64,000 nt of DNA from Bacteroidota bacterium (GTDB lineage: Bacteria; Bacteroidota; Bacteroidia; Chitinophagales; Saprospiraceae). Both the position numbers and the translations under genes were made by a program. This document shows, in pieces, positions 1-8,957 of this stretch (positions within the stretch are counted from its first letter, which is position 1; every line of letters starts with the position of its first letter). The notes under the pieces were generated by a model. That model saw nothing but the letters and a program-made list of their open reading frames with translations. It did no database searches and was not told the DNA's origin. The stretch covers positions 124,001 through 188,000 of the forward strand of contig WGNL01000006.1 in the NCBI GenBank assembly GCA_016124585.1, given 5' to 3'.

Positions 1-2736
1 TTTCGATAGCTCCTCGGCCAATTTCACCCGTTGTGCCTCTCCGCCGCTGAGGGTGGTGGCCTGCTGGCCGAGTGTGATGTAGCCGAGGCCCACGTCGTTC
101 AGGGTCTTCAGCTTACGGTGGATTTTCGGGACAGGCTCGAAGAACGCCGTCGCCTCCTCCACCGTCATTTCCAGCACGTCGTTGATGCTTTTTCCTTTGT
201 ACAAAACCTCCAGCGTCTCCCGGTTGTAGCGGCGACCCAGACAGGTCTCGCACTCCACGTACACATCCGGCAGGAAGTTCATCTCAATGACCCGCTGGCC
301 ACTGCCCTGACAGGTCTCGCACCTGCCACCCTTCACGTTGAAGCTGAACCGCCCAGCCTTGTAGCCCCTGATTTTTGCCTCCGGCAAACCCGTGAAAAGG
401 TTCCTGATTTCGGTGAAAAGGTTGGTGTAGGTTGCAGGGTTCGAGCGGGGCGTGCGGCCAATCGGTGACTGGTCAATCTCGATAACCTTGTCCAAATGCT
501 CCAACCCCTTCACCTCTTTGTACGGCAGCGGTTTTTGCAGGCTTTTGTAAAAATGCTGCCGTAAAATCGGGTACAGCGTCTCGTTGATGAGCGAGGATTT
601 TCCGCTGCCGCTCACGCCTGTTACGCAAGTAAAAGTGCCAAGCGGAATGCGCAGGTTCACGTCCCGCAGGTTGTGGCCGGAGGCGTTTTTCAGTTCGAGG
701 AAATGGCCGTTGCCCTTGCGGCGCTTCTTCGGCACTTCGATTTGGCGCTTGCCATTCAGGTAGTCCGCCGTCAAGGTGCTGACGCCTTGGAAACTAGCCG
801 GAATGCCCTCCCCCACAAGTTCACCGCCGTGCTTGCCAGCGCCGGGGCCAAGGTCGATGAGGTAGTCGGCGGCGAGCATGATGTCCTTGTCGTGCTCGAC
901 CACCAGCACCGTGTTGCCGATGTCGGTGAGTTCCCGCAGGGCCTCGATGAGGCGCTGGTTGTCCCGCTGGTGCAGGCCGATGCTCGGCTCATCGAGGATA
1001 TAGGTGATGCCCGTGAGTTGCGACCCGATTTGGGTAGCGAGCCTAATCCGCTGGCTCTCTCCGCCACTGAGGGTGCGGGCCGTGCGGTTGAGTGAGAGGT
1101 AGTCCAGCCCGACGTGCAGGAGGAAGCCGAGTCGTAGGCGGATTTCTTTCAGAACATCTTTGCCAATCGTTAACTGCCTCTCCGTCAGTTTGTTATCCAG
1201 TTCATTCATCCAATCGGCGAGGGCCTGGATGTCCATGTCGGCCAGTTCGGCGATGTTGCGCTCCGCAATCTTGAAGTGCAGGCTCTCGACCTTGAGGCGC
1301 TGTCCGTTGCAGGTCGGGCAAGTGTCCACGGTCATGAACTCCTCCGCCCACTGCCTGATTTTCTCGCTCGATGTGTCCTCGTACCAGCGCTTGAGTTGTT
1401 TCACCAAACCCTCCTGCGCCAGCCCGAACACCCACTCATTGTCACTGCTGATGGACGGCAGTTTGATGGGGTCACCTCCTCCGTGGAGGATGACTTCGAG
1501 GGCTTCCTTCGGAATTTTCTCGACGGGTGTATCAAACGTGAATTTGTATTTCTTCGCAATCTCTTTGAGCTGCTTGAAGGTGTAATTGTCCCGCACCTCG
1601 CCGAAGGGCACGATGCCCTCCTCGTTGATGCTCTTCGAATCGTCGGGGATGACCTTCGCCATGTCCACCGTATTGATTTGGCCGAGACCGTTGCAGGTGG
1701 GGCAGGCCCCGTAGGGCGAGTTGAAGGAGAAGGAATTCGGTGATGGCTCTTCGTAGCTGAGGCCGTGTTCTGCGTCCATTAAATGCTTCGAGAAAACGGT
1801 TAGAGAGGGATGAGGGATGAGGGATGAGGGATGATCGGCTCCTGCGCCCTTCATCCCTAATCCCTCATCCTTCATTCCTGATTTCATCCCTGATGCCTCA
1901 TCCCTCATCCCTAAAACCATGATGAGCCCGTTCCCCATCTTCAGCGCCGTTTGCATGGAGCCAGAAATGCGCTCCCGACGCTCATTGGCCACACTGAGTT
2001 TATCCACCACGAGTTCAATGTCGTGGACTTTGTAGCGATCCACTTGCATTTCGGGGGTGATGTCAAGCACCTCGCCGTCCACCCGCATCTTGGTGTAGCC
2101 CTGCTTGCGCATCTGGTCGAACAGTTCCCGGTAGTGGCCCTTGCGGCCCCGCACGAGGGGGGCGAGCAGCATTACCTTTTTGCCGTCGAACTGCTCCATG
2201 ATTTCGTCCAGCATCTGCTCCTCGGTGTAGCGCACCATTTTTTTGCCGGAAATATGCGAGTAGGCTTCGCCAATGCGGGCGTAGAGCAGGCGCATGAAGT
2301 CGTACACCTCAGTGATGGTGCCGACGGTGGAGCGGGGGTTCCTGCCCGTTGTTTTTTGTTCGATGGAAATGACGGGGCTGAGGCCCGTTATCTGCTCCAC
2401 ATCTGGGCGCTCCATCTCGCCGAGGAACTGGCGGGCGTAGGCGTTGAAGGTCTCCATGTAGCGGCGCTGCCCCTCGGCGTAAATAGTGTCGAAGGCCAGC
2501 GACGACTTGCCACTGCCGCTGATGCCCGTGATGACCACCATCTTATTGCGAGGGATGCGCAGGGAAATGTCCTTGAGGTTGTGCTCTCGTGCACCGACTA
2601 TCTCGATGACCTCATCGTCAAGGATTGCGGTCCCCTCCGGGGATGACAAAGGATTGCGGATTGGGGATTGGGGACTGCCGTTGGTTGACTGTGGACTGTT
2701 TACCCCCGTGGGGCCAACTTTAGATTTCTTTGCCAT
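1..2736 (-). CDS. uvrA: Excinuclease ABC subunit A (partial, C-terminus beyond left edge)
   Basis: DNA-damage recognition ATPase of nucleotide excision repair, partner of UvrB. The frame is open for 912 codons from ATG at 2734-2736 to the left edge. It shows a first Walker A (GISGSGKSS, about residue 72), first signature LSGGESQR (about 558), CPTCNG zinc-finger pieces, second Walker [10 protein letters not shown] (about 709) and second signature LSGGEAQR (about 899). Roughly the last hundred residues should lie outside. Two stretches are foreign to the family: an N-terminal extension (about residues 11-35) and an internal insertion (about 275-310). Both are encoded by tandem heptamer repeats and stay in frame. 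No frameshift or stop is seen. Confidence 0.97.
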   Translation of the reverse strand, partial: MAKKSKVGPTGVNSPQSTNGSPQSPIRNPLSSPEGTAILDDEVIEIVGAREHNLKDISLRIPRNKMVVITGISGSGKSSLAFDTIYAEGQRRYMETFNAYARQFLGEMERPDVEQITGLSPVISIEQKTTGRNPRSTVGTITEVYDFMRLLYARIGEAYSHISGKKMVRYTEEQMLDEIMEQFDGKKVMLLAPLVRGRKGHYRELFDQMRKQGYTKMRVDGEVLDITPEMQVDRYKVHDIELVVDKLSVANERRERISGSMQTALKMGNGLIMVLGMRDEASGMKSGMKDEGLGMKGAGADHPSSLIPHPSLTVFSKHLMDAEHGLSYEEPSPNSFSFNSPYGACPTCNGLGQINTVDMAKVIPDDSKSINEEGIVPFGEVRDNYTFKQLKEIAKKYKFTFDTPVEKIPKEALEVILHGGGDPIKLPSISSDNEWVFGLAQEGLVKQLKRWYEDTSSEKIRQWAEEFMTVDTCPTCNGQRLKVESLHFKIAERNIAELADMDIQALADWMNELDNKLTERQLTIGKDVLKEIRLRLGFLLHVGLDYLSLNRTARTLSGGESQRIRLATQIGSQLTGITYILDEPSIGLHQRDNQRLIEALRELTDIGNTVLVVEHDKDIMLAADYLIDLGPGAGKHGGELVGEGIPASFQGVSTLTADYLNGKRQIEVPKKRRKGNGHFLELKNASGHNLRDVNLRIPLGTFTCVTGVSGSGKSSLINETLYPILRQHFYKSLQKPLPYKEVKGLEHLDKVIEIDQSPIGRTPRSNPATYTNLFTEIRNLFTGLPEAKIRGYKAGRFSFNVKGGRCETCQGSGQRVIEMNFLPDVYVECETCLGRRYNRETLEVLYKGKSINDVLEMTVEEATAFFEPVPKIHRKLKTLNDVGLGYITLGQQATTLSGGEAQRVKLAEELSK
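1807..1911. repeat. Opposed heptamer arrays inside uvrA
   Basis: Four perfect GGGATGA units (1807-1834), a 15-base spacer, then at least eight TCATCCC-type units (1851-1911) in the opposite orientation, so the two halves can pair. The 105 bases are a multiple of three and are read through as part of UvrA, adding about 35 residues between the conserved [10 protein letters not shown] and [11 protein letters not shown] segments. Confidence 0.9.
2651..2704. repeat. Tandem heptamer array in the uvrA N-terminal coding region
   Basis: Four units of GGATTGG type (2651-2678) followed by three of GTTGACT type (2684-2704). They encode the Ser/Pro/Asn-rich leader that precedes the conserved start of UvrA. 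If an internal start were used this would be 5' untranslated DNA, but no ATG in frame follows before the Walker A region. Confidence 0.8.
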
Positions 2737-3033
2737 TTAAGAAGACTGGATTTGCCGTGAATTTGAGACTAACAGTTATCCGGCATGTATGTTCGGGTGG
2801 ACGAGTTGCGAAGGTAGGTGATTCGGGGAACATGAGCCAGTAAAACCATTGGAAGAGCTTATGGTTTAGTAAATATCTCTGTTCACTATGGTTAACTTGA
2901 CATTAAACATTCGTAGAAAAAGTGCCAGAGACTAAAATTTATCACCTGCAAATACGATACTTGCCTTGTGTTTTTCGTCTTAAGCACTGAACTGCCGTTT
3001 ATGCGGTCTTTTATTAATTCTAAAAAAAATATC
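2737..3033. other. Divergent intergenic region uvrA / DUF937 gene
   Basis: About 300 bases between two divergent starts. On the minus strand TACCTTCG (2809-2816) is one base from the phylum's -7 consensus and could serve uvrA. I see no convincing -33 element, no RNA gene and no repeat here. Confidence 0.4.
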
Positions 3034-3663
3034 ATGGGGAACTTATTTGATTTATTGCAAGGTCACATGGACGAGAACGTTGTCGATCACCTCAGTAACC
3101 AAATTGGCGGCGCTGATCGTGCGCAGACTGCCACAGCTGCGCAAAGTATCGTATCTACGTTGCTTGCTGGCCTGGCTAAAAACGCCTCTACACCTGAAGG
3201 TGCTGCAAGTCTCAACAATGCACTTGAGCGTGACCATGATGGCAGCCTACTTGACAACCTAATGGGGATGTTGGGCGGCGGCGGACAAGCTGCTCCTGAG
3301 CAGTCTCGTGCGCTTAACGGCGCTGGCATCATCAACCATATACTCGGGCCAAGCCAAAGCGGTGCCATTGACATGATTAGCAAGATGAGTGGCCTTGACA
3401 GCAATAAAACTGGCAACCTGATGACGACACTTGCACCAATGGTCATGAGTTTGCTCGGCCAACAGAAAAAACAACAAGGCCTTGATGTGTCGGGTCTCGC
3501 TGGGCTGCTTTCCAACAGTGTTGGCCAACAGCGTCAAGCTGGAAACCCGCTCATGGACATGGCTACTCGCTTCCTCGACAAGGACGGTGACGGCTCCATG
3601 ATGGACGACGTGGCTGGTATGGTGGGCAAGGGCTTACTTAGCAAGCTTTTCGGAGGCAGGTAA
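3034..3663 (+). CDS. DUF937 family protein
   Basis: Protein of 209 residues of unknown function. The start at 3034 (MGNLFDLLQGHMDENV) is preferred over an in-frame start 66 bases upstream because the family begins with this amphipathic helix. It is rich in Gly, Gln, Met and Ala, with a repetitive helical pattern and a Gly-rich loop near residue 90 (MLGGGGQAA). A DKDGDGSMMDD stretch near residue 190 looks like an EF-hand-type calcium loop and is commonly seen at the C-terminus of this family. No signal peptide. It stands alone, followed by a strong terminator. Confidence 0.8.
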   Translation: MGNLFDLLQGHMDENVVDHLSNQIGGADRAQTATAAQSIVSTLLAGLAKNASTPEGAASLNNALERDHDGSLLDNLMGMLGGGGQAAPEQSRALNGAGIINHILGPSQSGAIDMISKMSGLDSNKTGNLMTTLAPMVMSLLGQQKKQQGLDVSGLAGLLSNSVGQQRQAGNPLMDMATRFLDKDGDGSMMDDVAGMVGKGLLSKLFGGR

Positions 3664-3717
3664 TTTGCAAATTAAGAATCTTTATCAAGCAAGTTCTTAA
3701 TTCTGAAAATACAACTT

Positions 3718-3746
3718 GGGCGTGGCTTTGGTCACGCCCTTTTTTA
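3718..3746 (+). terminator. Intrinsic terminator after the DUF937 gene
   Basis: Stem GGGCGTG / CACGCCC with an 8-base loop, followed by a run of seven T. Confidence 0.85.
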
Positions 3747-3805
3747 TGAAAAACCAAGGTGAAATTTTGTTCTCCCACAATATTTATCAAGTTACCTAGT
3801 ACTGC

Positions 3806-4717
3806 ATGAACCCTTTCCTTGAGATTTCTCCTTCGGTAAAAGCCGCATTGTCCAACGGCCAGCCAGTTGTGGCACTTGAGAGCACCATCATTTCCCACGG
3901 AATGCCCTACCCTCAAAACTTAGAAACAGCACTTCAGGTGGAACAAGCTGTGCGAGAAAATGGGGCAGTGCCTGCTACTATCGCTATCATCGGAGGAAAA
4001 CTGAAAGCAGGACTGGCGGAGGCTGAAATTGAGTTTTTGGGGAAAACAGGGCTTGCAGTCACCAAGGCAAGCCGCCGTGACATTCCTTTTTTATTAAACA
4101 ATGGAAAACCGGGCGCAACAACTGTGGCGGCCACCATGATCATTGCCGAAATGACTGGTATTCGCATCTTCGCAACGGGTGGTATCGGCGGCGTGCACCG
4201 GGGTGCTTCCGAAACAATGGACATCTCCGCCGACTTGCAAGAGTTGGCTCGAACGAGTGTCGCCGTTGTTTGTGCTGGCGCAAAATCCATCCTCGACATC
4301 GGCCTGACCTTGGAATATCTCGAAACTCATGGTGTACCCGTCATCGGCTACCAGACCAACGATTTCCCTGCTTTTTACACAAGAAAAAGTGGATATGCCG
4401 TAGATTATTGCCTCAATTCACCGTCAGAAATTGCCAAGGTATTGAATGCCAAATGGTTGGCCGGGTTGAAAGGTGGTGCCCTTATCGCTAATCCAATCCC
4501 TGAAGTACACGAACCAGAAGTCGTTTCAGTTCAGGCTGCTACCGAAGTGGCAATTGCTGAGGCAGGCCGTATGGGCATTCGAGGCAACGAAATTACGCCT
4601 TACTTATTGGGTAAAATTAAAGAGTTGACGGGTGGGGAGAGCCTCCGGGCGAATATCGAACTCGTGCTGAACAACGCTCGACTGGCGGCGAGACTGGCAG
4701 TGGAGATGGCGAAATAG
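3806..4717 (+). CDS. psuG: Pseudouridine-5'-phosphate glycosidase
   Basis: Reversibly cleaves pseudouridine 5'-phosphate to uracil and ribose 5-phosphate in the cytoplasm. The 303 residues match the usual family length. The start shows the family's ALESTIISHGMPYPQNLE segment, then IGGKLKAGL, which holds the catalytic lysine (about residue 70). The Gly/Ala-rich TTVAATM and FATGGIGGVHRGA segments bind the ribose-phosphate. No pseudouridine kinase (psuK) lies next to it, so the pathway partner must be elsewhere. It converges on the MoxR gene and shares the long hairpin at 4729-4784 with it. Confidence 0.95.
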   Translation: MNPFLEISPSVKAALSNGQPVVALESTIISHGMPYPQNLETALQVEQAVRENGAVPATIAIIGGKLKAGLAEAEIEFLGKTGLAVTKASRRDIPFLLNNGKPGATTVAATMIIAEMTGIRIFATGGIGGVHRGASETMDISADLQELARTSVAVVCAGAKSILDIGLTLEYLETHGVPVIGYQTNDFPAFYTRKSGYAVDYCLNSPSEIAKVLNAKWLAGLKGGALIANPIPEVHEPEVVSVQAATEVAIAEAGRMGIRGNEITPYLLGKIKELTGGESLRANIELVLNNARLAARLAVEMAK

Positions 4718-4728
4718 TAATGTGCCTT

Positions 4729-4784
4729 CTGAAAAATAGAACGGGCCGACTAGCTTTTGCCAATCGGCCCGTTCTATTTTTCAG
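4729..4784. terminator. Bidirectional terminator between psuG and the MoxR gene
   Basis: Perfect 21-bp arms, with A-rich and T-rich outer ends and a 14-base loop. The position between two convergent stop codons and the A/T flanks on both sides fit termination of both transcripts. An open frame running through it (4720-5181, plus) is an artefact of the MoxR antisense. Confidence 0.9.
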
Positions 4785-4821
4785 TCGGAAACTGCTACTA
4801 ATAACACCTTGGAGGAGTCCG

Positions 4822-5793
4822 TTAGAACAAGCTTTGGATGATAGCCTCTTCAGTAATGCCTTCTGCTTCCGCCTTATAATTCCGCACGATACGGTGGCGA
4901 AGTACATAGTTGGCGATAGCCCGCACATCTTCAATGTCAGGGGAATATTTTCCACTAACGGCGGCATGACATTTTGCACCAAGTACCAAATATTGCGAAG
5001 CACGTGGACCAGCCCCCCAAGAAATATAGTCGTTAACTTTTTGCGTTGCACGCTCCGTGCCAGGGCGGGTCTTTGTGGCAAGGCTAACGGCATATTCCAA
5101 GACATTGTCAGAAACCGGAATTTTGCGCACAAGTTGCTGAAAAGCAAGAATTTGTGTGTCGTTCAAAATGTGTTTCAGTGATGCTTTTTCAGCGCCAGTC
5201 GTGTTTTTTACCACGCTTATTTCTTCTTGGTAAGAAGGGTAATCCAATGGAATATTGAACATGAAACGGTCGAGCTGTGCCTCCGGCAATGGGTAGGTGC
5301 CTTCTTGTTCGATGGGGTTTTGCGTAGCAAGCACGAAAAAAGGAGCAGGCAGCACATGGCGCTCGCCAGCCACCGTTACCGAGCGCTCCTGCATGGCCTC
5401 CAGTAGGGCGGCTTGAGTCTTGGGCGGTGTCCGGTTAATCTCATCAGCCAAGACGATATTGGAGAAAAGCGGGCCTTTATTGAATTTGAAGTGGCGGTCG
5501 TCGCCAAGTATTTCCGAGCCAGTGATATCTGAAGGCATGAGGTCGGGGGTGAACTGGATACGCTTGAAGCCGAGGTCCAGCACTTCAGCGATGGTGCTCA
5601 CGAGTAGCGTTTTTGCAAGCCCCGGCACACCTACCAGTAGGCTGTGGCCATTGGAAAACAGGGAAATTATAACTGATTTTACGACATCGTCTTGACCGAC
5701 AATGACCTTCCCAATTTCTTTTTTGAGTTCTTTGTACGATTGTGCCAAAGCATCAACCGCTTCGACATCGGACTTGTAGGCAGTTTGAGACAT
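4822..5793 (-). CDS. MoxR-family AAA+ ATPase
   Basis: Cytoplasmic AAA+ chaperone-type ATPase of 323 residues. MoxR proteins usually help mature or activate metal-dependent or von Willebrand A (VWA) domain partner complexes. Walker A is GVPGLAKT (residues 55-62) and Walker B is VLADEIN (114-120). Sensor 1 is in the LATQNPIEQEG segment, which is typical of the MoxR clade. The usual neighbours (DUF58, VWA and BatA/BatB genes) are absent, so this copy is detached from a Bat operon. cysS is the next gene upstream on the same strand, about 110 bases away. Confidence 0.93.
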   Translation of the reverse strand: MSQTAYKSDVEAVDALAQSYKELKKEIGKVIVGQDDVVKSVIISLFSNGHSLLVGVPGLAKTLLVSTIAEVLDLGFKRIQFTPDLMPSDITGSEILGDDRHFKFNKGPLFSNIVLADEINRTPPKTQAALLEAMQERSVTVAGERHVLPAPFFVLATQNPIEQEGTYPLPEAQLDRFMFNIPLDYPSYQEEISVVKNTTGAEKASLKHILNDTQILAFQQLVRKIPVSDNVLEYAVSLATKTRPGTERATQKVNDYISWGAGPRASQYLVLGAKCHAAVSGKYSPDIEDVRAIANYVLRHRIVRNYKAEAEGITEEAIIQSLF

Positions 5794-5906
5794 AATTTTT
5801 ACGTGATATTTTTAGGTTGGAAACAGTCGAATAATTGCTCCGAACATATTAACAATCTGCTAAAAACGGTGTTGACTAAGTAATTGTTGCGAGAACATCA
5901 ATGACC

Positions 5907-7409
5907 TCAACCTTTCGACCAGGTTGCGCCTTCCTTTCCATCCTTCACTACAATGTCAAGCTCCTTGAGTACATCCCGGATTTTATCAGAAGTGCCCCAG
6001 TCTTTGTTGGTTCTAGCTTGTTGGCGCATGTCGAGGATGAGCTGCATGAGGCCGTCCACCACACCATCGCCAGAGGAATCAAAACTTTCTTCCTGCAATC
6101 CTAAAATGCTGAAGATGAAGTCGTTGAATGTTTTTTTCAGGCGTTCTAAGGTTTCTGAGGTGAGGTCGCTGAAAGACAATTGGCCACCTTTCAAGCTATT
6201 GATTTTGGTCACCAATTCAAACAAACTGGCCAGTGCTTTCGGTGTATTGAAGTCGTCGTTCATATCCGCAAAAGCTTGGTCAATGGCAGCGTTGATTTCT
6301 TTGTCCAATGTGCCAGCAGTGCCGCCACCGGGGTGCGACATTGATTGTAGCGCTTTTTGGCCTTCCATCAATCGGCGGTAACCTTTTTCACCAGCTTGGA
6401 GTGCCTCGTCAGTGAGGTCAAGGGTGCTACTGTAATGTGATTGCAACATGAAGAACCTCACCACCATTGGAGAGTATGCCTTGGTAAGGTGTGGGCTTTG
6501 ACCCGTGAAAAGCTCCCCTGGCATGATGGAATTGCCATCACTCTTGGACATTTTTTTGCCGTTGAGCAGCAGCATATTAGTATGCAGCCAATAGTTGCAC
6601 GGGGCATGACCGCAGGCTCCGTAGTTCTGGGCGATTTCGTTTTCGTGGTGTGGGAACTTAAGGTCGTTGCCGCCACCGTGGATGTCAAATTTTTCTCCCA
6701 GATATTTGGTACTCATCACCGAGCACTCCAAGTGCCAACCGGGGAACCCCACCGACCAGGGCGATTTCCAACGCATAAGGTGTTCGGGAGCGGCCTTTAT
6801 CCAAATGGCAAAGTCGGAGGGGTGGCGTTTTTCGTCCTGATTTTTCAAATTGTCACGACTTTCTGCCATCAAGTCCTCGATTTTCCGACCGGAAAGTTTA
6901 CCATACACTCCGTGTTTTTCAGCAAATTTCAAGGTGTCAAAATAGACAGAACCATTCGCTTCATAAGCCAAGCCATTGTCAATGATATCCTGAACCATTT
7001 CGATCTGCTCCACGATATGCCCAGTGGCACGTGGTTCGATCTGCGGCGGCAGTACATTGAAGATTTTCATCATGTCATGAAACCCATTCATGTAGTGCTG
7101 CACTATCTGCATTGGTTCGAGCTGCTCGATACGGGCTTTTTTGGAGATTTTGTCCTCCGCATCTGTATCAGCATCACCTTCGAGATGGCCTACGTCGGTG
7201 ATGTTGCGCACATAGCGCACCTTGTAACCGAGGTATTGCAAATAGCGAAATAGCACGTCGAAACTGACGAAGGTACGGCAGTTGCCTAGGTGAACATCAC
7301 TGTAAACGGTAGGACCGCACACGTACATGCCGATTTGACCTTCATTGATAGGCTTGAAAACCTCTTTTTTGCCAGTATAGCTGTTAAAAACCTGTAATTC
7401 GTTTTTCAT
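5907..7409 (-). CDS. cysS: Cysteinyl-tRNA synthetase
   Basis: Class I aminoacyl-tRNA synthetase that charges tRNA-Cys. It has 500 residues, within the family range. Zinc ligands are C31, C229, H254 and E258. The HIGH-type motif is HLGN (40-43) and the KMSKS loop is GKKMSKS (284-290). The C-terminal helical DALR-like region ends at a Lys/Trp-rich tail (ATWSKG). Start at 7409: a TACCTTTG box lies only seven bases upstream, so the mRNA would have a very short leader or none. Confidence 0.98.
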   Translation of the reverse strand: MKNELQVFNSYTGKKEVFKPINEGQIGMYVCGPTVYSDVHLGNCRTFVSFDVLFRYLQYLGYKVRYVRNITDVGHLEGDADTDAEDKISKKARIEQLEPMQIVQHYMNGFHDMMKIFNVLPPQIEPRATGHIVEQIEMVQDIIDNGLAYEANGSVYFDTLKFAEKHGVYGKLSGRKIEDLMAESRDNLKNQDEKRHPSDFAIWIKAAPEHLMRWKSPWSVGFPGWHLECSVMSTKYLGEKFDIHGGGNDLKFPHHENEIAQNYGACGHAPCNYWLHTNMLLLNGKKMSKSDGNSIMPGELFTGQSPHLTKAYSPMVVRFFMLQSHYSSTLDLTDEALQAGEKGYRRLMEGQKALQSMSHPGGGTAGTLDKEINAAIDQAFADMNDDFNTPKALASLFELVTKINSLKGGQLSFSDLTSETLERLKKTFNDFIFSILGLQEESFDSSGDGVVDGLMQLILDMRQQARTNKDWGTSDKIRDVLKELDIVVKDGKEGATWSKG

Positions 7410-7416
7410 AAGGGCG

Positions 7417-7424
7417 CAAAGGTA
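7417..7424 (-). promoter_or_regulatory. -7 box of cysS
   Basis: Minus-strand TACCTTTG matches the Bacteroidota -7 consensus TAnnTTTG and ends seven bases before the cysS ATG. No clear TTTG is seen at -33. Confidence 0.6.
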
Positions 7425-7576
7425 GGGATTGATTGCCGGAGGTACGTATCCCTCCGATTTGTGATTGATTTTTTTTTGAAATTGTAGGAGCAGAATGTTT
7501 TAACGGTGGAGATTGGTGACAGATTCCATTTTCGGCGATTATTTGTCAGGTAATCAAATCGGGGTCATACTCCAGA

Positions 7577-8332
7577 TTAAAAATTACAGGAGTGCCAGTT
7601 TTTTTTCAGCCACTTTTCTTTCTCCTTGTAGTCGGGCATTGCGTCGGCAACGTGTTTCCAGAAGCGGGGAGAGTGGTTCATTTCCAGCAGGTGTGCCAGC
7701 TCGTGTATGATGACATAATCCACCACATCGTCCGGTGCAAAGAGCAGGCAGGTGCTGAGGTTGATATTGCCAAGATTGGAGCAGCTTCCCCAGTTGGAGG
7801 TGTTATATTTGAGCGAGACGTTTTTTATTTCTTTTCTAAAATAAAGGTGGTTCAATTCCATGACCCTACGCTCGATTTGGGGCAGGTAGTCCTGAGCTAC
7901 TGTTCGGCTCAAGAGTTGGCGGATGGCTTTTGTTCGGTTGGTTTCGGAGTCCAGTTTAGTTAGTTTGAGGTGTATGTTTTTGCTTCGCAAACGGGCTGAA
8001 TGGTTTTTGTTGTCCGTCCATTCAATATGGATAAAAAAGGTGCGGTTGCCCACTTGCAAGATGTCGCCATCTTGGTAGGTTTTGCCGAGGGCGTGGCCTT
8101 CATCTGGCCCTTTTTCGACGATGGTTTTGGCAACCCATGCTTTAAACCGCTCCAATTCCCTTTGCCTATCGGATGTCAAAAGAAAATCTGGCAACCTGCA
8201 AATAGCTCCTGCCTTGCCTAAAGAGAAACGCACTCCCCTTCGCCGTTCAGTGTAAATTTTGGCAAGTATGCGCCGTTCGCCTACCTGCACGAAGGTCTGT
8301 TCTGGCTTGGTTTGCTTTTTTTTGAAAAACAT
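7577..8332 (-). CDS. YgjP-type zinc metallopeptidase (DUF45)
   Basis: Putative cytoplasmic zinc peptidase of 251 residues. The motif is HELAHLLEMNHSPRFW near residue 210 (HExxH plus a downstream His), with the typical WGSCSNLGNINLS segment before it. The family often sits beside restriction or repair genes, but the substrate is not known. The start at 8332 (MFFKKKQTKPEQ) is chosen over an ATG 33 bases upstream, whose extra residues (YLHLLFYQ) are unlike the family. It lies downstream of rpmH, separated from it by a GC-rich hairpin. Confidence 0.88.
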   Translation of the reverse strand: MFFKKKQTKPEQTFVQVGERRILAKIYTERRRGVRFSLGKAGAICRLPDFLLTSDRQRELERFKAWVAKTIVEKGPDEGHALGKTYQDGDILQVGNRTFFIHIEWTDNKNHSARLRSKNIHLKLTKLDSETNRTKAIRQLLSRTVAQDYLPQIERRVMELNHLYFRKEIKNVSLKYNTSNWGSCSNLGNINLSTCLLFAPDDVVDYVIIHELAHLLEMNHSPRFWKHVADAMPDYKEKEKWLKKNWHSCNF

Positions 8333-8431
8333 CTGGTAGAATAAGAGGTGCAAGTAAAAATGCAAGGTGAAAAATCCCGTGCAGGTCTGCGGTCCTGTTT
8401 TTGCTTTTACTTGTCAATTGGCCAAAATGGC

Positions 8432-8465
8432 AAAGCCCGGAGCGAAATTAACCACTCCGGGCTTT
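8432..8465 (-). terminator. Terminator downstream of rpmH
   Basis: Perfect 11-bp stem AAAGCCCGGAG / CTCCGGGCTTT with a 12-base loop, lying 30 bases after the rpmH stop on the minus strand. Confidence 0.75.
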
Positions 8466-8494
8466 ACGCCGGATATATTGTAGCAATTGCTTGC

Positions 8495-8650
8495 TTATTT
8501 TACATGCTTCTCATCGGAAACTGTCAGCTTCCAGCGGCCTTGCGCACGGCGGCGTGCCAAAACCCTGCGACCATTTTTTGTGCTCATGCGCTCACGGAAA
8601 CCGTGCTTGTTGGTTCTTTTTCTTCTCGAAGGTTGGAAAGTCCTTTTCAT
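8495..8650 (-). CDS. rpmH: 50S ribosomal protein bL34
   Basis: Small basic ribosomal protein of 51 residues, too short for routine ORF lists. It begins [20 protein letters not shown] and contains the hallmark [19 protein letters not shown]. The ATG is at 8648-8650 and the TAA at 8495-8497. It has its own promoter (TACCTTTG at 8701-8708, minus) and terminator. rnpA, its usual downstream partner in many bacteria, is not here. It diverges from rplY, so two ribosomal protein genes share one intergenic region. Confidence 0.97.
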   Translation of the reverse strand: MKRTFQPSRRKRTNKHGFRERMSTKNGRRVLARRRAQGRWKLTVSDEKHVK

Positions 8651-8700
8651 TGTATCGTCAATTTACTAGTTCTAAATTAATCCTTTTTCAAAACGGAGGG

Positions 8701-8708
8701 CAAAGGTA
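8701..8708 (-). promoter_or_regulatory. -7 box of rpmH
   Basis: Minus-strand TACCTTTG. A TTGG about 21 bases upstream (complement of 8729-8732) is a plausible -33 element. The leader to the rpmH ATG is about 45 bases. Confidence 0.65.
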
Positions 8709-8817
8709 GTTTTTTTTATCTTAAACTTCCAAGCATTTTTGAGATAAGATTTTGCTAGCAAATGAGAAATGATGGTTTCTTTTGAGAAAAAATGAAAAAA
8801 ATGCGGAGTTAAAAGCA

Positions 8818-8846
8818 TTGTGTTTTTTAAAAAAAGTCTATCTTTG
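8818..8846 (+). promoter_or_regulatory. Promoter of rplY
   Basis: TTG at 8818-8820 and TATCTTTG at 8839-8846, with 18 bases between them, agrees well with the Bacteroidota -33/-7 pattern. It lies about 110 bases before the rplY ATG. The long leader contains a ten-codon reading frame (8875-8907) and a small palindrome (8898-8911). Confidence 0.75.
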
Positions 8847-8957
8847 CCCGCCTTTTGAGAAATTAACTTTCAAAATGAGCAAAAAACCTTGTAGTCGTGC
8901 CCTCTAGGGCAAATATCTTCAAGGGTATTTTAAGAACAACGATTCAACAAGAATAAC

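Noticed and set aside
1807-1911. CRISPR-like array
   Set aside because: Units are seven bases with no spacers, and no cas gene is present.
31-2646. Several plus-strand frames of 140-230 codons opposite uvrA
   Set aside because: They are antisense shadows of a strongly conserved minus-strand gene and show no domain of their own.
4720-5181. 153-codon plus-strand frame
   Set aside because: Begins in the shared terminator and runs antisense to the MoxR gene.
6441-7253. 270-codon plus-strand frame
   Set aside because: Entirely opposite cysS, which has all catalytic motifs.
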